The notes under the pieces are model-generated. The model saw only the letters and a list, made by a program, of their open reading frames with translations. It was not told the DNA's origin and did no database searches. This document shows, in pieces, positions 25,455-33,156 of a stretch of DNA of 64,000 bases (the stretch's first letter is position 1; every line of letters starts with the position of its first letter). The stretch covers positions 25,324 to 89,323 of the forward strand of contig UBUL01000001.1 in the NCBI GenBank assembly GCA_900468625.1, given 5' to 3'. This stretch comes from Hyphomicrobiales bacterium. Lineage in GTDB: Bacteria; Pseudomonadota; Alphaproteobacteria; Rhizobiales; Rhizobiaceae. The position numbers and the translations under genes were made by a program.

Positions 25455-25709
25455 TTATGCAGCCCGGACGGGCGCACATCCCTCAGCTTTCAGAACACGC
25501 TTGGTCGAAGCAGGATATTTGGCAAGCAAGGCTGCCGGACGGATGGGACGCCGGACGAAATCGCCGCCGCAGTTAGGGCAGACGCCGCCCAATACAGTGT
25601 CGGCACAATCGGCGCAGAAGGTGCACTCGAACGTGCAGATCATCGCCTGCCTGCTTTCCGGCGGCAAATTCCTGTCGCAGCATTCGCAATTGGGTCTCAG
25701 TTCCAGCAT
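25455..25709 (-). CDS. DUF1272 small zinc-ribbon-like protein
   Basis: An 84-residue protein with seven cysteines in the pattern [17 protein letters not shown] and CPNCGG, typical of DUF1272 and likely to bind zinc. It begins [17 protein letters not shown], the usual start of this family, at ATG 25709; upstream extension is rejected. It sits between ureA (7 bases upstream) and ureB (10 bases downstream), with no room for its own promoter, so it is made with the urease structural subunits. Function is unknown. A metal-handling or regulatory role is possible but not shown. Confidence 0.85.
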   Translation of the reverse strand: MLELRPNCECCDRNLPPESRQAMICTFECTFCADCADTVLGGVCPNCGGDFVRRPIRPAALLAKYPASTKRVLKAEGCAPVRAA

Positions 25710-25716
25710 GGCAGCC

Positions 25717-26019
25717 TCACCGGATCGGTTCATGGACGGTGACGAGCTTGGTGCCGTCAGGGAATGTCGCCTCGACCTGAACGTCATGGATCATCTCGGC
25801 AATGCCTTCCATCACCTGCTCGCGGGTGATGACATGGGCACCAGCCTCCATCAGCTCGGCGACCGGGCGGCCGTCGCGCGCGCCTTCGACCACGAAATCC
25901 GTGATCAGCGCGATGGCTTCAGGATGATTGAGCTTGACGCCCCGCTCCAGCCGCCGCCGCGCCACCATCGCCGCCATGGAAATCAGCAGCTTGTCTTTTT
26001 CTCTCGGAGTGAGGTTCAT
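25717..26019 (-). CDS. ureA: Urease gamma subunit
   Basis: A 100-residue structural subunit of urease with the standard start [27 protein letters not shown], the [19 protein letters not shown] block and the [21 protein letters not shown] end. It forms the (UreABC)3 complex with the beta and alpha subunits encoded downstream. It follows ureD by 31 bases and precedes the DUF1272 gene by 7 bases on the same strand. Confidence 0.98.
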   Translation of the reverse strand: MNLTPREKDKLLISMAAMVARRRLERGVKLNHPEAIALITDFVVEGARDGRPVAELMEAGAHVITREQVMEGIAEMIHDVQVEATFPDGTKLVTVHEPIR

Positions 26020-26050
26020 CGCCTACCTATGTGATTGCTGTTTGCCCAAT

Positions 26051-26872
26051 TTACAGGTTCCAGACTTTCGGCACTGGCGCTCCATTGCGCAAGGCGGAAA
26101 TGATCGGGATTAGAATTTTTCTGAGCGCGAAGCCATCGGCAGCGGCGAGCCGTACGACGAGCTTCTCGCCCCAGTGGCTGGCGCCTCCTATATGCGTTTC
26201 GAGGAGAGGCCTGATCCGGCCGAGATAGGCCTCGGCCAATGGACCGACGTAGAGCAGGGTCGCGAAGGCAACCTGCCCGCTGAGGACAGCCGCTTTGCCC
26301 GTCAATGCGGCGACATCGCCATCCAGTCGCAGCTCCTCGGCATGAACAAGCCGCCCGCCGCGGCGGATGCGCCAGCGATCACGGAACAATCCCTGCGCCA
26401 TGGTTTCACCCATGGCTTTCCGCCCGAGCAGGATCGCCTCGACGGCAAGGAATTCGGCCGTATCGTCAATTTCCACATTCAACGCACGCGAAAGCGAGGC
26501 ACGATCGAAGAGGATGGTCTCCTGCGGCAGCCAATCGACCCGAGCGCCGCTCCCGACCTTGATCGAGGTTTCAACCTCGGCCGTGCCGGCCGAAGCCTTG
26601 TAGATTTTTTCACAGGCCTGCGTCGTCACATCGATGCGCGTGCCCGGCCCGGCCACGACGCTCCAATCCATCCGGTCGCCGCCCGTCAGGCCGCCTGCCG
26701 TGTTGATGATGACCGCTTCCATGGAATGATCGAAGGTTTCCGGCAGCCTGATCTTGGCCGCCCCCTCCTGAAAGAGCTCGGCAAGACGCGTGCGGCCGCC
26801 AAGCGCCTTGGCCGCAAGATGGCCGCGACCACGCGCCCTCTGCGGTCTTGTGCCTGCCGCCGTCATCGCCAT
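26051..26872 (-). CDS. ureD: Urease accessory protein UreD (UreH)
   Basis: A scaffold protein of about 273 residues that binds apo-urease and recruits UreF and UreG for nickel delivery. Family features: [29 protein letters not shown] near the start, [15 protein letters not shown], the QACEKIYKA region and the [13 protein letters not shown] block. ATG 26872 is chosen because GGAGAGG precedes it by about 5 bases; in-frame ATGs at 26896/26893 would add 8 or 7 residues. It is the first gene of the urease operon. A family B repeat lies about 36 bases upstream, in the presumed leader or promoter. Confidence 0.95.
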   Translation of the reverse strand: MAMTAAGTRPQRARGRGHLAAKALGGRTRLAELFQEGAAKIRLPETFDHSMEAVIINTAGGLTGGDRMDWSVVAGPGTRIDVTTQACEKIYKASAGTAEVETSIKVGSGARVDWLPQETILFDRASLSRALNVEIDDTAEFLAVEAILLGRKAMGETMAQGLFRDRWRIRRGGRLVHAEELRLDGDVAALTGKAAVLSGQVAFATLLYVGPLAEAYLGRIRPLLETHIGGASHWGEKLVVRLAAADGFALRKILIPIISALRNGAPVPKVWNL

Positions 26873-26907
26873 CTGCCTCTCCACACACCACATCATTCCG
26901 AAGCCTC

Positions 26908-26990
26908 CTGCATAACTCCTTAAATCGGCATCGATTTAAGGGTAAAGTTATCCAGCAGATTAAAAGTGCTACAGCGACCTTTGTGCGTCA
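26908..26990. repeat. Small dispersed repeat, family B, copy 2 (reverse orientation)
   Basis: The reverse complement aligns with 14206-14290. It includes a perfect palindrome, CCTTAAATCG-GCAT-CGATTTAAGG (26918-26941), then TTAAAAGTGCTACAGCGACCT. It lies just upstream of ureD, so it may sit in the ureD 5' leader. The rest of 26991-27140, between ureD and urtE, shows no gene. Confidence 0.75.
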
Positions 26991-27140
26991 CAAATGACGC
27001 GCGGCGCTGTAGCCATTGAAACCCGGCAAGGAATAAAGGCAAGCAATTTCTATGCCTTATGCAATGCAGCTCGATATTGGCCCATCGCCGACCGTATCAG
27101 CCGCATTTTCCGTCAAACGCCGAAAAGAAAGGCAACGACC

Positions 27141-27836
27141 TCAAACCGTCAGGTGCCTGCGGGCCTCCGGTGTGTCCAGTGTCTCTGCCAGCCCCTCGTG
27201 CACGATCTCGCCGCGATCCATGATGTAGACGTAGTCGGCAAGTTCGCGGCAGAAATCGAGATATTGCTCGACCAGCAGGATCGCCATGCCGGTGGAATCC
27301 CTGAGATAGCGGATTGCCCGGCCGATATCCTTGATGATCGACGGCTGGATGCCCTCGGTCGGCTCGTCCAGGACCAGTATCTTCGGCCTGGTTACCATCG
27401 CCCGCCCAATCGCCAGCTGCTGCTGCTGGCCGCCCGAGAGATCGCCGCCGCGGCGCGACAGCATCGATTTCAGCACCGGAAACAGACTGTAGATGTCATC
27501 AGGAATAGTGCGGTCGCGGCGCGAAAGCGGAGCGTAACCGGTTTCGAGATTCTCCTTCACGGTCAGGAGCGGAAAGATCTCGCGCCCCTGCGGCACGTAG
27601 CCGATGCCCTGTTTGGCGCGCGCGAACGGCGCCATGCCGTTCAGCATCACGCCGTTGAAGGCAATCGTACCCGCCGACAAGGCATGCTGTCCCGTGACAG
27701 CGCGCAGGAGCGAGCTTTTGCCGACGCCATTGCGCCCGAGGACACAGGTGATCTTGCCCATCTCCGCCTTGATGGAGATCCCCCGCAGCGCCTGGGCGGC
27801 GCCGTAATGCAGGTTTGCGTTTTCGACTGTCAGCAT
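27141..27836 (-). CDS. urtE: Urea ABC transporter ATPase UrtE
   Basis: One of two ATPases of the five-part urea importer, of the LivF type, 231 residues. It has Walker A GRNGVGKSS, signature LSGGQQQQLAIGRA and Walker B ILVLDEPTEGIQPS; the last stretch (EPTEGIQPSII) is typical of UrtE rather than amino-acid LivF. ATG 27836 is chosen for the start MLTVENANLHYG; an upstream extension of nine residues is possible. It is the last gene of urtABCDE. A RIME-like repeat fills the gap from urtD. Confidence 0.95.
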   Translation of the reverse strand: MLTVENANLHYGAAQALRGISIKAEMGKITCVLGRNGVGKSSLLRAVTGQHALSAGTIAFNGVMLNGMAPFARAKQGIGYVPQGREIFPLLTVKENLETGYAPLSRRDRTIPDDIYSLFPVLKSMLSRRGGDLSGGQQQQLAIGRAMVTRPKILVLDEPTEGIQPSIIKDIGRAIRYLRDSTGMAILLVEQYLDFCRELADYVYIMDRGEIVHEGLAETLDTPEARRHLTV

Positions 27837-27864
27837 GGCTTCATCTTCTTTCTGTTCCCTCAAG

Positions 27865-28004
27865 CCCCCTCACCCTAACCCTCTCCCCGAGGGGAGTGGG
27901 GATGACCTTTGTATCCTCGCCTGAGCAGCGACTGGAGGCTTGCTGGCACTCGTTTCTCCTTCTCCCCTCGGGGAGAAGGTGGCCGACAGGCCAGATGAGG
28001 GGGG
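27865..28004. repeat. RIME-like palindromic intergenic repeat, copy 2
   Basis: It starts CCCCCTCACCCTAACC with CTCTCCCCGAGGGG and ends CTTCTCCCCTCGGGGAGAAGG plus GGCCAGATGAGGGG, the same architecture as 7356-7544. It lies inside the urt operon between urtD and urtE. Confidence 0.85.
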
Positions 28005-28028
28005 ACTCTTCCCACCCACGAAGGCCCA

Positions 28029-28784
28029 CTACCGCCCCAGATAATTCTCGATCACCTTTGGATCGCTGCTGACGAAATCGATCGAGCCCTCCGCCAGAAC
28101 CGATCCCTCCGCCAGGCATGTCACCTTAACGCCGAGATCGCGGATGAAACCCATATCGTGCTCGACCACGACGACCGAACGCGTCTTCGCAATCTCCTTC
28201 AACAGCACCGCCGTTTCCGCCGTCTCCGCATCCGTCATGCCCGCCACCGGCTCATCGACCAAGAGTAGCTTCGGTTCCTGCGCGAGCAACATCCCGATCT
28301 CAAGCCACTGCTTCTGACCATGGGAAAGATTGGCCGCCAGTTCTTCCCGCCGATGCGACAACCGCACCGTCTCGAGGATTTCCTTGATGCGATCGCGATC
28401 GATTGGCGTCAGGCGATAGAAGAGCGTCGAAAAGACACCGCGGCTGCGGTTGAGCGCCAATTCGAGATTGTCCCAGACGGTGTGGCTTTCGAAGACGGTC
28501 GGCTTCTGGAATTTCCGGCCGATGCCGAGCTGGGCGATGTCAGCCTCGTCCTTCTTGGTCAGATCGATCTGGCCATTGAAGAATACCTCTCCCTCGTCGG
28601 GTCGGGTCTTGCCGGTGATGATGTCCATCATCGTCGTCTTGCCCGCGCCATTCGGGCCGATGATGGCGCGAAGCTCGCCCGGCTCGATAACGATCGACAG
28701 CGAATTCAAAGCCTTGAAGCCATCGAAGGATACCGAGACATTGTTGAGATAAAGCATGCTGTTGGGTTTGATGTCGGGGATCAT
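28029..28784 (-). CDS. urtD: Urea ABC transporter ATPase UrtD
   Basis: The second ATPase of the urea importer, LivG type, 251 residues. It has Walker [33 protein letters not shown] (the FQKP region is characteristic of UrtD), signature LSHGQKQWLEIG and Walker B LLLVDEPVAGMTDAET, where GMT-type wording is again typical of urea systems. Start MIPDIKPNSMLYL at 28784 is favoured; an ATG ten codons in is also possible. It lies 4 bases after the urtC stop, so it is coupled to it. The spacer to urtE holds a RIME-like repeat. Confidence 0.95.
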   Translation of the reverse strand: MIPDIKPNSMLYLNNVSVSFDGFKALNSLSIVIEPGELRAIIGPNGAGKTTMMDIITGKTRPDEGEVFFNGQIDLTKKDEADIAQLGIGRKFQKPTVFESHTVWDNLELALNRSRGVFSTLFYRLTPIDRDRIKEILETVRLSHRREELAANLSHGQKQWLEIGMLLAQEPKLLLVDEPVAGMTDAETAETAVLLKEIAKTRSVVVVEHDMGFIRDLGVKVTCLAEGSVLAEGSIDFVSSDPKVIENYLGR

Positions 28785-28788
28785 GGTC

Positions 28789-29949
28789 CTACTCCGCGGC
28801 CTGTACCGACTGCTGATCGTCATCCTTCGCAGCCTCCGCCGGCGGCTTTGCAGGCACGCGCTTTTTGCCAAAGTATTGTGCGATGGTGCCGACGATGCCC
28901 TTCGGCAGGAACAGCGTCACCGCAATAAACAGACCGCCAAGCGCAAACAGCCAGAAATCGGGAAACAGGCCGGTGAAGATGGTCTTGCCGCCATTGACCA
29001 GGATGGCGCCGATGATCGGCCCGATCAGGGTGGCGCGGCCGCCAACGGCTGTCCAGATGACGACTTCGATCGAATTGGCGGGCGCGAATTCTCCTGGATT
29101 GATGATGCCGATCTGCGGCACGTAGAGCGCGCCGGCAATGCCCGCCATCATGGCCGATACGACGAAGACGAACAGCTTCATATGCTCGACGCGATAGCCG
29201 AGAAAGCGCGTGCGGCTTTCGGCATCGCGCACGCCCACAAGCACCTTGCCGAACTTCGAACGGACAATGGCCGAGGATAGCATCAGCGCCAGCGCCAGGA
29301 ATACCGCCGTCGTGGCAAAGAGCACGGCACGCGTGCCATCGGCCTGGATGTTGAAGCCGAGAATGTCCTTGAAGTCCGTCAGGCCGTTATTGCCGCCGAA
29401 ACCCATGTCGTTGCGGAAGAAGGCAAGCAGCAACGCATAGGTCATGGCCTGCGTGATGATCGACAGATAGACGCCGTTGACGCGCGAGCGGAAGGCAAAC
29501 CAGCCGAAAACGAAGGCCAGCAGGCCGGGTGCCGCAAGCACCATGAGCATGGCGAACCAGAACTGATCGAAGCCGTACCAGAACCAAGGCAGCTCCTTCC
29601 AGTTCAGGAAGACCATGAAATCCGGCAGGATCGGATTGCCGTAGGTGCCGCGCGAGCCAATCTGCCGCATCAGATACATGCCCATGGCATAGCCACCGAG
29701 CGCGAAGAAGGCTCCGTGGCCGAGCGAAAGAATGCCGCAATAGCCCCAAACGAGATCGAGCGCCAGGGCGAGCAGGGCATAGGTCAGATACTTGCCGAAC
29801 AGCGACATGAGATAGGTGGGTACATGCAATGCGCTCGTTTCCGGCAAGGCCAGATTGGCGAGCGGCACCAGCACCGCGACGGCAAGAAGGAGCGCGATGG
29901 CGATGCTGATCCGGCGGTCGAGCGCGCGGAGGATAAAGGCCGTGATCAT
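28789..29949 (-). CDS. urtC: Urea ABC transporter permease UrtC
   Basis: A LivM-type inner-membrane permease of 386 residues with about ten hydrophobic helices. Conserved stretches include DLVWGYCGILSLGHGAFFALGGYAMGMYLMR and the PGEFAPANSIEVVIWTAVGGRATLIGPIIGA block. The C-terminal cytoplasmic tail is Lys- and Ala-rich. The start overlaps the urtB stop by four bases. It forms the membrane channel with UrtB. Confidence 0.96.
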   Translation of the reverse strand: MITAFILRALDRRISIAIALLLAVAVLVPLANLALPETSALHVPTYLMSLFGKYLTYALLALALDLVWGYCGILSLGHGAFFALGGYAMGMYLMRQIGSRGTYGNPILPDFMVFLNWKELPWFWYGFDQFWFAMLMVLAAPGLLAFVFGWFAFRSRVNGVYLSIITQAMTYALLLAFFRNDMGFGGNNGLTDFKDILGFNIQADGTRAVLFATTAVFLALALMLSSAIVRSKFGKVLVGVRDAESRTRFLGYRVEHMKLFVFVVSAMMAGIAGALYVPQIGIINPGEFAPANSIEVVIWTAVGGRATLIGPIIGAILVNGGKTIFTGLFPDFWLFALGGLFIAVTLFLPKGIVGTIAQYFGKKRVPAKPPAEAAKDDDQQSVQAAE

Positions 29950-31571
29950 GCTTCCACCGCCCTTCCCTTGAGCGCGAAGAGGCCGCGCGGACGTTTCTGG
30001 ATGAAGAGGATAATGAGGACGAGAACGAGGATCTTGCCGAGCACTGCCCCCGCATAGGGTTCGAGGAACTTGTTGAGAATGCCGAGCGAGAAGGCGCCGA
30101 CCAGCGTCCCCCAGAGATTGCCGACGCCGCCGAACACCACGACCATGAAGCTGTCGATGATGTAGCTCTGACCAAGGTTCGGCGAGACGTTATCGATCTG
30201 CGAGAGCGCGACGCCTGCCATCCCGGCGATGCCGGATCCGAGCGCGAAAGTAAAAGCATCGACCCAGGACGTGCGGATCCCCATCGAGGAGGCCATGCGC
30301 CGGTTCTGCGTCACCGCGCGCATCTGCAGGCCGAAGGCCGAGCGCTTCAAAAGAAGCAGGAGCGCGACAAACACGCCGAGCGCAAAGACGATGATCCAGA
30401 GGCGGTTCCAGGTGATCGAGAGATAGCCGAAATCGAAGGAACCCGACATCCATGAGGGATTGCCGACCTCCTGATTGGTCGGCCCGAAGATCGAACGCAC
30501 CGCCTGCTGCAAGATCAATGAGATGCCCCAGGTGGCGAGCAGCGTCTCCAGCGGCCTGCCATAAAGAAAGCGGATGACGCCGCGCTCGATAACGAGGCCG
30601 ACGGCCCCGGTGACGATGAAGGCGACCGGCAGGGCGATCGCCAGCGACCAGTCGAACAGTTCGGGATAGGATGTGCGGATGATGCTTTGAACGACGAAAG
30701 TAGAATAGGCGCCGAGCATCACCATCTCGCCATGCGCCATGTTGATGATGCCCATGACGCCGAAGGTAATCGCAAGGCCGATGGCGGCCAGCAGCAGTAC
30801 GGAGCCGAGCGACAGGCCGTACCACACGTTCTGCACCGCATCCCAGATCTTCAACTGCTCCTGTATGCCGGCGACGGCGGCAGCGACATCTGGCTTGAGG
30901 CTCTGGTCCACGGAAACCGAGGAGAGAATGCCGATCGCATCCCGACCGCCTTCGACCTTGATCGTTTCGATCGCTGCCTTCTTGTCTTCCATCGGGCGAT
31001 CCGAGCCAAGTATGGCAACGGCTCTCGCGCGCTCGAGCACGCCCCGGACCTCTCCGTCCTTCTCGCTCTGCAGCGCCGTCTCGACGGCTTCGAGCGAATC
31101 CGCACTCGGCGCCTTCAAAATGGATTGCGCCGCCGAAAGCCGCGTCGCGCGATCCGGGCTCATCAGCGTCAGACCGCCGAGAGCCGCGCGAACCGCACGG
31201 CGCAGATTGTTGTTGATCTTGATCTTGCCGAGATTGTCCTTGGCTTCCCGACCGGCCGCCTGCCCGGTCAAGGGGTCCACCAGATCCATCATGTCGCCGG
31301 AGGATTTGGCGATAAAGACCTGATTGTCGGATTTTCTTATGTAAAGATCGCCGTCGGAAAAGGCCTGCAATGCAGGCACCACCTTCGGATCGCCCGTCTT
31401 GGCAAGGGCTTGAACGATATCGCCGGCCTTCTGGAAATTGGCCTGGCCGAGGGAATTGATCAGGCCGTGGGCGTCCTCCTGGGCGCGCAGGCTCGTCGCG
31501 GTCAACGCCAGCACCAGACAGAAGCCGGCGACCAGCGCCAAGGCCATACGGTAAACGAATTTATCGAACAT
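29946..31571 (-). CDS. urtB: Urea ABC transporter permease UrtB
   Basis: A LivH-type permease of 541 residues, much longer than amino-acid LivH proteins. The extra N-terminal half has a signal-type hydrophobic segment (residues about 8-30) and a helical, probably periplasmic region of some 220 residues (for example GDPKVVPALQAF, VRAALGGLTLMSPD), as is normal for proteobacterial UrtB. The permease domain starts near residue 240 with YGLSLGSVLLLAAIGLAITFGVMGIINMAHGEMVMLGAY. It overlaps urtC by four bases. A perfect stem-loop separates it from urtA. Confidence 0.96.
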   Translation of the reverse strand: MFDKFVYRMALALVAGFCLVLALTATSLRAQEDAHGLINSLGQANFQKAGDIVQALAKTGDPKVVPALQAFSDGDLYIRKSDNQVFIAKSSGDMMDLVDPLTGQAAGREAKDNLGKIKINNNLRRAVRAALGGLTLMSPDRATRLSAAQSILKAPSADSLEAVETALQSEKDGEVRGVLERARAVAILGSDRPMEDKKAAIETIKVEGGRDAIGILSSVSVDQSLKPDVAAAVAGIQEQLKIWDAVQNVWYGLSLGSVLLLAAIGLAITFGVMGIINMAHGEMVMLGAYSTFVVQSIIRTSYPELFDWSLAIALPVAFIVTGAVGLVIERGVIRFLYGRPLETLLATWGISLILQQAVRSIFGPTNQEVGNPSWMSGSFDFGYLSITWNRLWIIVFALGVFVALLLLLKRSAFGLQMRAVTQNRRMASSMGIRTSWVDAFTFALGSGIAGMAGVALSQIDNVSPNLGQSYIIDSFMVVVFGGVGNLWGTLVGAFSLGILNKFLEPYAGAVLGKILVLVLIILFIQKRPRGLFALKGRAVEA

Positions 31572-31590
31572 TGCGTAGTCCCCTCGAGCT

Positions 31591-31618
31591 GCCGCGGGCA
31601 GACAAGCCTGCCCGCGGC
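31591..31618 (-). other. Intercistronic stem-loop between urtA and urtB
   Basis: GCCGCGGGCA and TGCCCGCGGC pair perfectly around an 8-base loop in the 66-base gap. No T-run follows. Such stems after binding-protein genes commonly protect the upstream message or partly stop transcription, giving more UrtA than permease. Confidence 0.65.
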
Positions 31619-31637
31619 GGTCTTGCGTCGGCAGATA

Positions 31638-32927
31638 TCAGGAACCCTTGCCGCCGCACTTGCCGGTGGTGACGTTGAAGTTGCCGCAGTTCATCGGCAT
31701 GCGCCAATCCGAGATCAGGTCCTTACTGTCGGGCAGGTAATCGGACCATTCCTTGCCGACCACGGCAGGGGTTTGCGAAACGACATCGAACTGGCCGTTT
31801 TCCTGCACTTCGCCGATGAGGACCGGCTTGGTGATGTAATGGTTCGGCATCATGGTAGCGGTGCCGCCGGTGAGGTTCGGAACGGAAACGCCGACGAGCG
31901 CGTCGATGACCTTGTCCGGATCGGTCGTGCCGGCCTTCTCGACGGCCTTCACCCACATGTTGAAGCCGATATAGGCGGCTTCCATCGGGTCGTTGGTGAC
32001 GCGCTTGTCGTTCTTGGTGTAGGCGTGCCATTCCTTGATGAAAGCAGCGTTGGCGGGCGTGTCGACGGACTGGAAGTAATTCCAGGCAGCGAGATGTCCG
32101 ACAAGCGGCTTGGTATCGACGCCGGCCAGCTCTTCTTCACCGACCGAGAAGGCGACGACCGGAATATCCTCGGCCTTGACGCCCTGGTTGCCCAGTTCCT
32201 TGTAGAAGGGAACATTGGCATCGCCATTGATTGTGGAGACGACCGCAGTCTTCTTGCCGGCCGCGCCGAAGGCCTTGATCTTGGAGACTTCCGTCTGCCA
32301 GTCGGAGAAGCCGAAGGGTGTGTAGTTGACGATGATGTCTTCGTCCTTGACACCCTTGGACTTCAGATAGGCCTCGAGGATCTTGTTGGTCGTGCGCGGA
32401 TAGACATAGTCCGTGCCTTCGAGCACCCAGCGCTGCACGCCTTCATTCTTCATCAGATAATCGACGGCCGGAATTGCCTGCTGGTTCGGAGCGGCTCCCG
32501 TATAGAAGACGTTGCGCTCCGACTCTTCGCCTTCGAACTGCACCGGATAGAACAGGATCGAATTCAGTTCCTTGAAGACGGGCAGCACCGACTTGCGCGA
32601 CACCGAGGTCCAGCAACCGAAGACGGCGGAGACCTTGTCCTTCTGGATCAGTTCGCGGGCCTTTTCGGCAAAGAGCGGCCAGTTGGAGGCCGGGTCGACG
32701 ACGACGGGCTCGAGCTTCTTGCCGAGGACGCCGCCCTTTTTGTTCTGCTCGTCGATGAGCATCAGCATGGCGTCCTTCAGCGTCGTTTCCGAGATCGCCA
32801 TGGTGCCGGAAAGCGAATGCAGGACGCCGACCTTGATGGTGTCGTCGGCGGCAAACGCGCCGTGGAATGCGGTGGTTGACATGATGGCGCCAAGCAGCGC
32901 GCCGGAGACGAAAGTCTTGAATTTCAT
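31638..32927 (-). CDS. urtA: Urea ABC transporter periplasmic binding protein UrtA
   Basis: The urea-binding subunit, 429 residues with a signal peptide (MKFKTFVSGALLG up to AFA). The mature part starts DDTIKVGVLHSLSGTMAISETTLKDA, the classic UrtA/AmiC-like pattern. FGCWTSVSRKSVLPVFKELNSILFYPVQFEGEE and the C-terminal GNF/CGG region also fit UrtA. It is the first gene of urtABCDE. The upstream gap (32928-33156) is shared with the divergent NCS1-kinase gene and holds a TACGT-N6-ACGTA inverted repeat. Confidence 0.96.
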   Translation of the reverse strand: MKFKTFVSGALLGAIMSTTAFHGAFAADDTIKVGVLHSLSGTMAISETTLKDAMLMLIDEQNKKGGVLGKKLEPVVVDPASNWPLFAEKARELIQKDKVSAVFGCWTSVSRKSVLPVFKELNSILFYPVQFEGEESERNVFYTGAAPNQQAIPAVDYLMKNEGVQRWVLEGTDYVYPRTTNKILEAYLKSKGVKDEDIIVNYTPFGFSDWQTEVSKIKAFGAAGKKTAVVSTINGDANVPFYKELGNQGVKAEDIPVVAFSVGEEELAGVDTKPLVGHLAAWNYFQSVDTPANAAFIKEWHAYTKNDKRVTNDPMEAAYIGFNMWVKAVEKAGTTDPDKVIDALVGVSVPNLTGGTATMMPNHYITKPVLIGEVQENGQFDVVSQTPAVVGKEWSDYLPDSKDLISDWRMPMNCGNFNVTTGKCGGKGS

Positions 32928-33021
32928 CCGTGGTTCCCCTCTTTTGTCTGCCGCAACGGCCGGTAAACAAGGATTAACCGTTGCCTTCGGCGACTATCTG
33001 GCAGCCCCTGGGGAAACCACA

Positions 33022-33037
33022 TACGTAAAACGACGTA
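33022..33037. promoter_or_regulatory. TACGT-N6-ACGTA inverted repeat between urtA and the sensor kinase
   Basis: A perfect 5-base inverted repeat spaced by 6 bases (AAAACG), centred about 100 bases from urtA and 125 from the kinase gene. LuxR/NarL-type regulators often bind short inverted repeats of this sort, so it is a candidate site for the regulator at 36533-37456. No sigma-54 (GG-N10-GC) promoter was recognised in this gap. Confidence 0.4.
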
Positions 33038-33156
33038 GGAGGCGGGGCGAAATGTGCAGCTTTGGGCACCCTCATGCCCTTAAGCACCGTACCGATCCGT
33101 GTTACGACATTTCCGGATCGCCGAAGTGACTGTGGCGGGACTGCTGAAGGGTAAGC

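Noticed and set aside
30687..32879. A 730-codon open frame opposite urtA/urtB
   Set aside because: It spans two well-defined minus-strand genes and their gap and has no recognisable domain.
32928..33156. Sigma-54 promoter before urtA
   Set aside because: No GG-N10-GC pattern with adequate flanks was found on the urtA strand, although nitrogen control would make one plausible.
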